Shown: in pieces, positions 7,872 through 17,245 of the stretch
Layout: every line of letters begins with the position of its first letter
Position numbering within the stretch: the first letter of the stretch is position 1
Source of the DNA: Tenacibaculum agarivorans
Lineage (GTDB): Bacteria > Bacteroidota > Bacteroidia > Flavobacteriales > Flavobacteriaceae
Reading direction: 5' to 3'
Length of the DNA stretch: 64,000 bases
NCBI RefSeq assembly: GCF_001936575.1
Contig: NZ_MSMP01000012.1
Span: 121,706-185,705 of the forward strand
The notes under the pieces: generated by a model
Told to the model about the DNA's origin: nothing
Database searches by the model: none
Seen by the model: the letters and a program-made list of their open reading frames with translations, nothing else
Translations under genes and position numbers: made by a program

Positions 7872-10256
7872 ATGATTTACACAGCCTTTATTTATGCCTT
7901 AAGAAATTTAAAGAGGAATAAACTCTCCTCTTTAATCAATATTTTTGGATTTTCAATAGGTATCGCAGCTTTCTTATTGATTGTATCCTATATAAAATTT
8001 GAAAAAGAAAGCGATAATTTTTATACTGATGGCGATAACATTTATAGAATTGGAATCAATTTTATTAATAATGAAAACGTTGTAAAAAACTCTATGGTTC
8101 AGTTTCCTGTTGCTCAAGCCTTGAAAAATGAATTTCCAGAAATTAAGGAGTATGCAAGGATGTGGGGAAATTATAATATAGTAGTAAAGTTTGGAGATAA
8201 AGAATTCCATGAAAGTAAGATTTATAATGTAGATGAAAGTTTTCCTAATATGTTCTGTGAAATGACTATTGGAAATGCTGAGACATGTTTGGTTGGAGGG
8301 AATAATGCAATTATATCTGAAGAAATTGCCGTAAAATATTTTGGGAATGAAAACCCAATAGGAAAAGAAATACAAGTGAAGGAACATGGTGTGCATAAAG
8401 TAACAGGTGTTTTTAAAAATCGTGGGAATAAATCTCATTTTGACTTTGAAATATTATTGCCATTACGTAAAATAGGGACTTCGTTTACAGATGATTGGGG
8501 CTCACACGGTTTTTACACTTATATTAAACTAAAAGATGGAACTAATCAAGAAGCTTTTACTAATAAAGTAAATGAAATGATCAATGTGAGGTATGCAGAT
8601 GATTTATATACAAAAACTAGGATTCGAGAGAAGATGTTTTTAACTCCGATCAATGAAATTCGTTTGTACACAGATTTATTATTAGATTTCAAAAGAAACG
8701 GTCATGGATATTATATTCCGTTTTTTGTACTTACGGCAATTATAATTATTCTATTTGCCATGTTTAATTATTTTAATTTTGCATCTTCACAAGCTGTAGA
8801 AAAATCAAGGACGGTTGGAATTAATCGTGTTTTAGGTGCAGGAAAACAAACAATAATTAGAATGTTTCTTGTAGAGTCTTTTGTATTTATTTTTATTAGT
8901 ACATTGATCGGAGCGATACTTGCATTATTACTTTTTCCAACATTCTCAGCATTCTATGGACTTACTTTTGAATATAGTTTAGTAACTTCTTCTTGGTTTT
9001 GGGGATATTTAGCTGCTATTATTGTAATAACTACAATTGTATCTGGAATATATCCAGCAATTTTAAGTTTCTCTTTTAAGATAAGTGAAGTTTTACGTGG
9101 AAGATCAAAAGTTAGTCATAGTGGAATTCGAGTAATTAAATTATTGACAATACTGCAATACACAATTTCGTGTTTATTGATTATTTTTTCTTTAGTTTCT
9201 TATAATCAAATAGAATTCATGAAAGACCATGATCTTGGTTTTGATAAAGAAGATGTTCTTGTAGCAAGAGAGCCAGTAATTTTAAAGGAAAATATTACAC
9301 ATAGGCATACGTATGGAATATTAAAAAATGCTATAGATCGTATACCAGAAGTAACAGATTTAAGTTTTGCTGATTATGTTCCTGGAGGGATATATGAAAA
9401 ATTTGATATGATAAAAATGGAGGGAAGTGACGAGGTTTATGAAACGTATATGAATAGTATTAGCTTCAATTTTATAGATTTCTTTAAAATAAAACTTTTA
9501 TCAGGGAGACATTTTGACAAAACACGTTTAGCTGACTATCAAGAGGCGGTTATTATTAATAAAAAATTAGCAGTAAAGCTAGGATTTACTCCAGAGGAAG
9601 CTATTGATAAGCAAATTTTGTTTGGAGGCAAAAAGAAAATTATTGGTGTAGTTGATGATTTTCATCAAGAATCTTTGAAAAAAGAAACAGCCCCTTATTT
9701 GTTTTATCAAAGTAGTTGGCCAGGTTACTATTGTTTCAAAGTGAATAAAAATAATTTGCCAGCAACCATTGATAGAATAGAAGAGGAGTGGAATACTTTA
9801 TTTCCAGGAAACCCATTCAATTACTTTTTCTTAGATAAGTATTTTGATGCTAATTATGTAAAAGATAATAAGGCGTGGCAAATATTAAGATTTTACTCTG
9901 CTTTGGCGATTATTATTGCTGTTTTAGGATTGTTAGGTGCAATTGTACATCAAGTAAAGCAACGCAGAAAAGACATTGCTATGTATAAAGTATTAGGTGC
10001 TGACAGGTGGTCAATCTTATGGATTTTCTTAAAAGGTACGCTTTATCTAGTAGGAATCTCTTTCCTTATCGGGTTGCCTATCCAAATATTTGTATTAAGG
10101 GAATGGTTGGCAGAATTTCCATATAGGATAAGCCTTAATATCTTGCACTTTTTGATACCTCTTACAATTCTTATAATCATTACCTTTTTAACGATAAGTT
10201 CTCAGGTATTTAAAGTAATTTCTTCCAATTTAGTTTCGTCTTTACGAAGTGAATAA
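7872..10256 (+). CDS. MacB/FtsX-family ABC transporter permease
   Basis: This 794-residue membrane protein has the duplicated MacB/FtsX layout of Bacteroidota permeases. One membrane segment lies near residues 17-42, then a large extracytoplasmic region, then segments near 280-305, 330-360 and 375-400. A second copy starts near 420-448, with a periplasmic domain and segments near 673-697, 716-740 and 755-780. QVKQRRKDIAMYKVLGA after the sixth segment is a typical FtsX-family cytoplasmic loop. It sits 26 nt after the first NRPS gene and 22 nt before the next, so it is probably co-translated with them. Export of the lipopeptide or self-protection is the likely role (inference). No ATPase or membrane-fusion partner gene is in the window, so it must use partners encoded elsewhere or beyond the right edge. 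Confidence 0.88.
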   Translation: MIYTAFIYALRNLKRNKLSSLINIFGFSIGIAAFLLIVSYIKFEKESDNFYTDGDNIYRIGINFINNENVVKNSMVQFPVAQALKNEFPEIKEYARMWGNYNIVVKFGDKEFHESKIYNVDESFPNMFCEMTIGNAETCLVGGNNAIISEEIAVKYFGNENPIGKEIQVKEHGVHKVTGVFKNRGNKSHFDFEILLPLRKIGTSFTDDWGSHGFYTYIKLKDGTNQEAFTNKVNEMINVRYADDLYTKTRIREKMFLTPINEIRLYTDLLLDFKRNGHGYYIPFFVLTAIIIILFAMFNYFNFASSQAVEKSRTVGINRVLGAGKQTIIRMFLVESFVFIFISTLIGAILALLLFPTFSAFYGLTFEYSLVTSSWFWGYLAAIIVITTIVSGIYPAILSFSFKISEVLRGRSKVSHSGIRVIKLLTILQYTISCLLIIFSLVSYNQIEFMKDHDLGFDKEDVLVAREPVILKENITHRHTYGILKNAIDRIPEVTDLSFADYVPGGIYEKFDMIKMEGSDEVYETYMNSISFNFIDFFKIKLLSGRHFDKTRLADYQEAVIINKKLAVKLGFTPEEAIDKQILFGGKKKIIGVVDDFHQESLKKETAPYLFYQSSWPGYYCFKVNKNNLPATIDRIEEEWNTLFPGNPFNYFFLDKYFDANYVKDNKAWQILRFYSALAIIIAVLGLLGAIVHQVKQRRKDIAMYKVLGADRWSILWIFLKGTLYLVGISFLIGLPIQIFVLREWLAEFPYRISLNILHFLIPLTILIIITFLTISSQVFKVISSNLVSSLRSE

Positions 10257-10278
10257 ACTTAATTAAGTATCTATTATC

Positions 10279-13200
10279 ATGAATAATAAACTTGAAAAGG
10301 AAAATGTTGTTGATATTCTTCCATTATCTCCAGTACAAGAAGGAATATTATTTCATTACTTATACAGTAAAAATTCAGGAGAATATTTCCAACAAACAGA
10401 GCTTAGTGTTACAGGAGTGTTAGATGTTTCTGTAATGAAGCAAGCTTTTAAGTTAATGGTTCAAGAGCATGAGGCATTACGAATAGTTTTTCGTTGGGAA
10501 AATTTAAAAAAACCGTTACAGGTGATTTTAAAAAATTACGAACCTGACCTGAGATTCATAAAAGATCAGAATAATAGTACTTATATACGTATTGAAGATG
10601 CTAAAGAAGGAATAAATATAGAAACAGCTCCATACAGAATGCTGTTTATCTCTCATTCGGAGAAATTACATACATTTATATTTAGTTTTCATCATATTCT
10701 TTTTGATGGTTGGAGTTTTGGAGTTTTACTAAAAGAATTGCTTCAAAAATATCATCTTTTACTAGAAGGAAATTCAATTTTACCTAATACAGTTACTAGA
10801 GGAGTAATAAAAAAATATTTGGGTATTCTACAAAAACAACCTACAGAAAAGAAAGTTGCTTTTTGGAGGGGAAAATTATCTACATACTCTTCAAGTCTTT
10901 CTCTTCCATATATGGAAGCGTTAAAAAATGAGGGGACTGAAAAGTATGCACAAGCCCTGACAGAAGGATTAATGGATAAAATACGTCTTTGTGCAAAGGA
11001 ATATAAGGTATCTTCAGCATCCATATTTTATGCTGCTTGGGCCATTTTATTATATAAAGCGTCTGAAGACGCTGCTATAACCTTTGGAACGACTACTTCA
11101 GGAAGAACAGATGAAATTCCTAATATAGAACAAGCTATAGGACTTTTCATTAATACGTTACCTTTTCATTTAGTAATAGACGATAATCAATCAATAGCCG
11201 ATTTTTTAGTATCGGTACATAATTATAATTTAAACGTAAGAGAATATGAATTTACCTCTTTACAAGAAATTAAAAGTAGTTTAGATAAAGAGACTAATAC
11301 AGCATTATTTAACTCTTTATGTGTTATTGAGAATTATCCATTATCAATTACTTCTCATGAACAAGGATTAACAGTAAAATCTAGTGAAATTCATGAAAAT
11401 AATAATTATGATATTACGCTCGCTGTACTTCCTTTTGATCTAGAAAAAGCATTACACTTTTCATATAAAAAACAATATTTTACAAGGCAAAGTATCTCAA
11501 AAATAGCTAAGCACTTAATAGGTATACTTGAAAATATTACAGAATTAAATAAGACAAGAACTATACGAAGTATTGATTTATTAAATGAAGAAGAAAAGCA
11601 ATTACTGCAAAAATTTAATGCTTCAGATTATTCATTTGATTCAATTGCAACTATTCATGAAGTTCTGGAGAAACGAGCTAAAACGCATCCTAATTCTGTA
11701 GCATTATATTATCAAAATACAACACTTACTTATCAGGAACTTGATCATGCTTCATCAACTTTAGCACAAGAGTTAAAGGACAAAGGAGTTAAAGAAAAGA
11801 CAGTAGTTGGCGTATTTATGGAGCGATCATACGAATTACTGATCAGTATTTATGCTATATTCAAGGCTGGAGGTGTTTACTTACCTATTGATCCTGATTT
11901 TCCTGAAGAAAGAGTAAATTACATTTTAGAAGATAGTAATACTAATTATATAGTATTAGAATCAAAACTAACTTCAAAACTACCAAAATCGTTTAACGGA
12001 AATAAAATAAATGTATCTGTAGAAACACTTTTACAAGCACCATATGCAGCTTTTACATCTTTTAAAAGTCTTGAAACACCAGCATATATTATTTATACAT
12101 CAGGTTCTACAGGAAAACCAAAAGGAGTTAGAGTATATCACTCATCTTTAATGAATGGGTTATTTTGGGCTCAAAAAACATATCAAGTAAGTGAAACAGA
12201 TGTGTTTTTATTAAAAACTCCTATAGTATTTGATGTTTCTTTATGGGAACTTTTTTGGGGAATATTAGGAGGTGGATCATTATGTATTTTACCTCCAAAA
12301 AAAGAAAAAGAAATAGATGTTTTATTAGAATACATAGAGAACTATAAAATTACAAATCTTTTTATGGTTCCTACTTTACTTAGAACATTTACCGAATATG
12401 TTTCATCGTTTGATTTGAACAAAAGAGTAGATTCATTGAAAAGAATTGTAGCTAGTGGTGAAGCTTTAAAACCGAATGATATTAATAGTTTTAATAATAC
12501 ATTCAAAAATAATGCTGTTGTTATTTCTAATTTATATGGACCTACAGAGGCTTCTGTTCATGTATCTTATTATGATTGCCCTAAAGAAAACAATGTAATT
12601 GAAGTACCTATTGGAAAACCTATTGCTAATACAAAATTTTATGTGTTAAATAGTGATTTGCAAATACAACCTGTAGGAATGGTTGGAGAATTATATATAG
12701 GAGGAGCAAATGTCGCAGAAAAATACCTTAATAAACCAACACTTACATCTGAAAGTTTTATAGACAATCCTTTTGGTTTTGGAAAATTATATAAAACAGG
12801 AGATTTAGCTAAATGGAAGGACAATGGAGATCTTTTATTTTTTGGAAGAAAAGATACACAAGTAAAAGTACGGGGATACAGAATAGAGTTAGGTGAAATT
12901 GAAAGTTGTTTATTACAACATGAAAAGATAAACAATGCCAAAGTATTATTATTTAAAGATGCTAATGAAGTAAGCTCTTTAGAAGCATTTTGTTCTGGGA
13001 GCAAGGATTTAGAAGAAGCATTTTTGCATCAGTTTTTGGAAGAGAGACTACCTAGTTATATGATTCCTTACCGCTTTCATATATTAGAAGAAATTCCACT
13101 AACTCATAATGGGAAAATTGATAAGGCCAAATTAAATACACTTCGAATAGTTGAAAATAATCAAATACATCAAGAAGAATTTCCAGTAAATGATAATGTG

Positions 13201-16143
13201 TTGAGGACAGTCTTAGAAATATGTAAAGAAGTATTGCAACGTGAAATTGTAAGTCCCCAAGACAATTTTTCCCAAATAGGAGGAGATTCTATAAAAGCAA
13301 TCCGAGTATTGTCACTTCTTAGAAAAGAGGGTTATGAAGTTAGTATACGAGATATTTTAGAAACACCTATACTTCAGGAATTATCACTGATTCTAAAAAA
13401 TAAAATAGAGAAAAGAAGTTATGAACCTTTTATAGGGCAAATTAAGGGGAATGGTATTCAGAATCATTTTCTAGTAACAGATACTAATTCCTTAAATCAA
13501 TATAATCAAGCCATAATTTTAGAGTTAACATCGATAATTGATGTTGCTGTTATAGAACAGATAGTTAGAGTATTAGTAAATCAGCATGATGTATTTAGAA
13601 CCACTTTTAAAACAAATAATGAAAGTAAGGAGATAGAAATGATTTTCTCTGAAAAGGAGTTCAATTATATATTGAATCATGATATAGTAAATGACTCTGA
13701 AAATTTTGAGACAATTATTAAAACAATACTTGATGAAATACATGGTGGGTTAGATATTGAAAAAGGTCCATTAGCAATTTTTAATTATGTTCAATCAGCT
13801 GAAAAAAATGTACTTTTAATAGTTATGCATCATTTAATTATAGATGGTGTTTCGTGGAGAATTCTATTAGAAGATATTCAACAACTATTTTCGAAATTTG
13901 AAAAGAAAGAAGTTTTAGAGTTGTCTATAAACTCTCAATCTTTTGGTCATTATTTGCAAACCATACATCAGCAAGTAGCTTTAGGGGCTTTTACTTCTGA
14001 ATTGTCGTATTGGAAGAAGAGTTTTAGTAACCCTAAAAAAGTATTTAATACAAAAGATAAAACATACAAACACAAGGATTTTAAAAGAAAAACAAGTTTA
14101 CTTCCAAAAACTATTGTCAAACAAATCGACTATATTAACAAGCATGCATATACCAATACCAATGAAGTACTAGTAGCTACATTAGGTATAGTAATGAAGC
14201 AGCTTTTCAATATTGAGCAGTTAGAATTATATCTAGAAGGGCATGGGAGAACAGAATTTGGTCCAAATATAGATGTGAGTAGAATAGTGGGGTGGTTTAC
14301 ATCTTTATATCCTGTTATTCTTCCTAAGAATACTAACTCTATTATACAATACCTTAGGACAGTAAAAGACGCTCTTAGTAAAGTACCTAATAATGGAGGA
14401 GGGTACGGAATTCTTAAATATCTTCAAAAGGAAACAACATTAAAAAGTATTCCAGAAGTTAGCTTTAATCATATGGGAGATTTCTCATCTCTAACTAAAA
14501 CAGAATATTTTAAAGTAACAACAGATCAATTAGGAAGATGGTATGACCCAGAGAGAAAAATAGCTCAAGTTTTAGAGATATTTTCCATTTTAGAAAGTGA
14601 TGATGAATTATCTATAACAATAGACTTTATTCCAGAACTTTTTTCTGAAGACCAAATAGAAACGTTATTACAGGAAATTGTCAGTACTATTGAAAATATA
14701 GAACTAGAATTAAAAGGGATAACTCATGAACTTAGAACGCCTTCTGATTTTACTTTTAGGGAAATGGAAATGGAAAAATTAGATCAAGTTTTAGCTGAGC
14801 AAGATAAAATTGATGATGTCTATGAATTGAGCCCAACACAAGAAGGAATATTATATCACTTTACGAATAATAATGATGTATATAGCTATGTGGTCAATTC
14901 AAGTGTTTTTCTAGAAGGAGAAATTGATCGAGTAGTTTTAGAAAAAGCCTATCAATCTTTAATACAGCGTCATGATAGTTTAAGGACAATTTTTAATGCT
15001 ACTTTGACCATAGATCAAACACTACAGTTTGTAAAAAAGAGTCAATCTGTAACTATTCCTTATTGGGAAATAAACGAAATATTTGAATCTTATCAGGAAT
15101 TTTTAAAAGATATAGATGAGCAAGGAAGAGAAGCTATTAATACTATTGTTGGAGTAACCCCTAATATTCGTTTAAATCTAGTAAAATTATCAGATAAGAG
15201 CTATAGATTAGGGTTCTACTATCATCACATCTTGTTAGACGGATGGAGTGTAGCGATATTATTTAATGAGCTTTTTAAAATATATCAATTGTTATTGGAA
15301 GGAAAGAATCTAGAAAATCATATGCAAGCCGTCCCACCTTATAAATTTTATATAAAATGGCTTCGTAAGCAAGATGATAAAAAGGCTTCTCATTTTTGGA
15401 GTACCTATTTGCAGAATTTTAAAGATCCTTTTAGTTTTGAGTCGCTACTTACCACTAATACAGATAAAAAGTATAAGATTGTAGAATCTTACTTTGATGA
15501 GGTTGACACTAAAACTTTAAAAACGTTAGCCTTACAAAATAAAGGTACTGTGTATAATTACCTTCAAACCGTATGGGCGTTACTAATCTCAAAAATTTCA
15601 GGTAGTAATGATATTGTTTTTGGACAAGTCGTATCAGGAAGACCAGATATGAAATATGCCGATAGAATGATTGGACTTTTCATCAATACAATTCCTAAAA
15701 GAGTAAAATTACAAATGGATATGACTTTTAGGGAGCTGGTAGAACAAGTTGCAGATGACGAAATAGCCACAATACCATATCATTATTATCCTTTAGCAGA
15801 TATTTTAACCAAGACCTCATATAGAGATGAGCTTTTCTCTTACATCATGACTTTCGAAAATCAATATCAATTGATTGAGAACATAGATAGTTCTGTTAAA
15901 ATGGTAAAATATGAAGGGAATGATCCTAATCATTATGACTTAAGTATTTTCTTTTTTGAAGAAGATGAAAGACTTAGAATTGAATTAAGGTACAATCAAC
16001 AAAAGTACGATCGTAATTATTTAGTACAAATAGTAAATGATTTTGAAGCATTACTACATGAAACTATTCATAATATTGATAAATCGATAGAAGAAGTACT
16101 TATCGAAACAACTGGAGAAATGGATCTACCACTTCTTGTATAA
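10279..16143 (+). CDS. NRPS: C-A(Ser-like)-PCP-E-C
   Basis: This 1954-residue protein begins with LEKENVVDILPLSPVQEG, a COM-acceptor-like start on a C domain of the type that follows epimerization domains (HHILFDG, 138-144). Next come an A domain (A3 near 606-616, Asp652), a PCP (Ser1004) and an epimerization domain (HHLIIDG, 1184-1190, then EGHGR and GWFTSLYP). A second DCL-like C domain (HHILLDG, 1649-1655) reaches the C-terminus. The code read by eye is DVWFVSLVHK. It matches the Ser code DVWHVSLVDK at eight positions but has Phe for His and His for Asp at two pocket positions, so the residue is Ser-like rather than certain. The protein ends in an active-looking C domain with no A domain after it. 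The next NRPS polypeptide supplies the A domain but starts with a dead C domain, and a dioxygenase gene lies between them. Confidence 0.92.
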   Translation: MNNKLEKENVVDILPLSPVQEGILFHYLYSKNSGEYFQQTELSVTGVLDVSVMKQAFKLMVQEHEALRIVFRWENLKKPLQVILKNYEPDLRFIKDQNNSTYIRIEDAKEGINIETAPYRMLFISHSEKLHTFIFSFHHILFDGWSFGVLLKELLQKYHLLLEGNSILPNTVTRGVIKKYLGILQKQPTEKKVAFWRGKLSTYSSSLSLPYMEALKNEGTEKYAQALTEGLMDKIRLCAKEYKVSSASIFYAAWAILLYKASEDAAITFGTTTSGRTDEIPNIEQAIGLFINTLPFHLVIDDNQSIADFLVSVHNYNLNVREYEFTSLQEIKSSLDKETNTALFNSLCVIENYPLSITSHEQGLTVKSSEIHENNNYDITLAVLPFDLEKALHFSYKKQYFTRQSISKIAKHLIGILENITELNKTRTIRSIDLLNEEEKQLLQKFNASDYSFDSIATIHEVLEKRAKTHPNSVALYYQNTTLTYQELDHASSTLAQELKDKGVKEKTVVGVFMERSYELLISIYAIFKAGGVYLPIDPDFPEERVNYILEDSNTNYIVLESKLTSKLPKSFNGNKINVSVETLLQAPYAAFTSFKSLETPAYIIYTSGSTGKPKGVRVYHSSLMNGLFWAQKTYQVSETDVFLLKTPIVFDVSLWELFWGILGGGSLCILPPKKEKEIDVLLEYIENYKITNLFMVPTLLRTFTEYVSSFDLNKRVDSLKRIVASGEALKPNDINSFNNTFKNNAVVISNLYGPTEASVHVSYYDCPKENNVIEVPIGKPIANTKFYVLNSDLQIQPVGMVGELYIGGANVAEKYLNKPTLTSESFIDNPFGFGKLYKTGDLAKWKDNGDLLFFGRKDTQVKVRGYRIELGEIESCLLQHEKINNAKVLLFKDANEVSSLEAFCSGSKDLEEAFLHQFLEERLPSYMIPYRFHILEEIPLTHNGKIDKAKLNTLRIVENNQIHQEEFPVNDNVLRTVLEICKEVLQREIVSPQDNFSQIGGDSIKAIRVLSLLRKEGYEVSIRDILETPILQELSLILKNKIEKRSYEPFIGQIKGNGIQNHFLVTDTNSLNQYNQAIILELTSIIDVAVIEQIVRVLVNQHDVFRTTFKTNNESKEIEMIFSEKEFNYILNHDIVNDSENFETIIKTILDEIHGGLDIEKGPLAIFNYVQSAEKNVLLIVMHHLIIDGVSWRILLEDIQQLFSKFEKKEVLELSINSQSFGHYLQTIHQQVALGAFTSELSYWKKSFSNPKKVFNTKDKTYKHKDFKRKTSLLPKTIVKQIDYINKHAYTNTNEVLVATLGIVMKQLFNIEQLELYLEGHGRTEFGPNIDVSRIVGWFTSLYPVILPKNTNSIIQYLRTVKDALSKVPNNGGGYGILKYLQKETTLKSIPEVSFNHMGDFSSLTKTEYFKVTTDQLGRWYDPERKIAQVLEIFSILESDDELSITIDFIPELFSEDQIETLLQEIVSTIENIELELKGITHELRTPSDFTFREMEMEKLDQVLAEQDKIDDVYELSPTQEGILYHFTNNNDVYSYVVNSSVFLEGEIDRVVLEKAYQSLIQRHDSLRTIFNATLTIDQTLQFVKKSQSVTIPYWEINEIFESYQEFLKDIDEQGREAINTIVGVTPNIRLNLVKLSDKSYRLGFYYHHILLDGWSVAILFNELFKIYQLLLEGKNLENHMQAVPPYKFYIKWLRKQDDKKASHFWSTYLQNFKDPFSFESLLTTNTDKKYKIVESYFDEVDTKTLKTLALQNKGTVYNYLQTVWALLISKISGSNDIVFGQVVSGRPDMKYADRMIGLFINTIPKRVKLQMDMTFRELVEQVADDEIATIPYHYYPLADILTKTSYRDELFSYIMTFENQYQLIENIDSSVKMVKYEGNDPNHYDLSIFFFEEDERLRIELRYNQQKYDRNYLVQIVNDFEALLHETIHNIDKSIEEVLIETTGEMDLPLLV

Positions 16144-16174
16144 ATCAAACTAATCACAGACCATAATATTGTAA

Positions 16175-16194
16175 AGCCTTTACCTGTAAAGGCT
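16175..16194 (+). promoter_or_regulatory. Intergenic hairpin between NRPS and dioxygenase genes
   Basis: AGCCTTTAC at 16175-16183 and GTAAAGGCT at 16186-16194 form a perfect 9-bp inverted repeat, in practice a 7-8 bp stem with a small loop. It lies in the 85-bp gap, the widest between 7845 and 39663. It is followed by AAAAAG rather than Ts, so it is not a canonical intrinsic terminator. Transcript stability or a pausing role is possible. Confidence 0.4.
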
Positions 16195-16228
16195 AAAAAG
16201 CTATTGTATTAATCAAACCAAGCCTAGG

Positions 16229-17212
16229 ATGGAAACAACAAAATTAAATTTAGAGACGATTGAAAATTGTGAGATAACACGTCTTACAGGAGGAAATGGA
16301 TTTCAAATGCCACGGGTAATTAGTCCTGCAGCAGATAAGGATTTAAAAGTATTTTTTGAGAAAAATAAATCGTTAATAGAAGAGGAGTTACATCAAAATG
16401 GAGCAATCCTTTTTAGAGGCTGGAATGTTACTACGGCAGAGGATTTTTATACAGTAATGCATTCGTTAAGTGAAGAAACACTAAAGTATACACAACGTAC
16501 CTCTCCAAGATCAGAAGTTACCAATAAAGTATACACTTCAACAGATTATCCTTCAGATCAGGAAATTAAACCTCACAATGAATCTTCATATGCTTCCACT
16601 TGGCCTTTATTAATTGCATTTTTTTGTTTTATAGAACCTTCGGAAGGAGGAGAGACTCCTATTACTAATAATATGGAGATGCTAAAAAAATTACAAGAGA
16701 GTACCATTAATACTTTTAGAGAAAAAGGGATAAGCTATACACGCAATATGTTAAACTGGCTCGGATTGTCTTGGGAAGAAGTATATCAAACAGAAAATAA
16801 ATCGGAAGTAGAAGATTTATTGAATAAAGAGAAAATGAATTTTGAATGGATAGATGACGGACATTTACGTGTAAAATGGGATCGTCCAGCATTTCAAAAG
16901 CATCCTATTTTAGATAGAGAAGTATGGTTTAATCATTCTTTTTTCTATCATCTTTTAAATCAAAATCCTGGACTTATTAGCCTAGTAGAAAAAGAGGATC
17001 TACCTTTTCGAGCTACTTTAGGAGATGGTACAGAAATTAATGAAGAAATTTTTAAAGAATTACAACAAGCATACAAATCAGCTACTATTACTTTTCCTTG
17101 GCAAAAAGGAGATGTTCTTCTATTAGACAATATGCTTTTCTCACATGCTAGAAATCCTTTTAAAGGAGAGCGAAAGATTTTGGTTTCTATGGCCAAGCCA
17201 GTACACTATTAA
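16229..17212 (+). CDS. TauD/SyrP-like Fe(II)/2-oxoglutarate dioxygenase
   Basis: This 327-residue enzyme belongs to the TauD/TfdA superfamily. The iron-binding residues are visible: HNE at 116-118 (PHNESSYAS), the distal His306 in LLDNMLFSHARNPF, and Arg315 in GERKI, which should bind 2-oxoglutarate. Glu118 in the HxE motif points to a hydroxylase, because halogenases of this type have Gly or Ala there. The PHNESSY context resembles SyrP- and AsnO-type amino acid beta-hydroxylases of NRPS clusters. It lies between the dangling C domain upstream and a degenerate C domain downstream (starting 17246), the arrangement expected for an interface-domain partner. The adjacent A domain has a Thr code, so the hydroxylated residue could be that Thr or an Asn elsewhere in the line. 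The residue cannot be fixed from sequence alone. Confidence 0.88.
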   Translation: METTKLNLETIENCEITRLTGGNGFQMPRVISPAADKDLKVFFEKNKSLIEEELHQNGAILFRGWNVTTAEDFYTVMHSLSEETLKYTQRTSPRSEVTNKVYTSTDYPSDQEIKPHNESSYASTWPLLIAFFCFIEPSEGGETPITNNMEMLKKLQESTINTFREKGISYTRNMLNWLGLSWEEVYQTENKSEVEDLLNKEKMNFEWIDDGHLRVKWDRPAFQKHPILDREVWFNHSFFYHLLNQNPGLISLVEKEDLPFRATLGDGTEINEEIFKELQQAYKSATITFPWQKGDVLLLDNMLFSHARNPFKGERKILVSMAKPVHY

Positions 17213-17245
17213 TTAACCCACAACTCAACTACAAATTGTTACCTT

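Noticed and set aside
7974..8438. 154-codon minus-strand frame opposite the ABC permease
   Set aside because: It is antisense to a clear membrane protein, has low-complexity Ile/Phe/Asn-rich content and matches no family, so it is a shadow frame.
12639..13004. 121-codon minus-strand frame opposite an A domain
   Set aside because: Similar antisense frames recur opposite the same A-domain motifs in other modules (for example 19654-19842 and 61507-61833), which shows they mirror the conserved coding sequence.
16229..17212. Non-haem iron halogenase of the SyrB2 type
   Set aside because: The residue after HN is Glu118, which ligates iron. Halogenases have Gly or Ala there.
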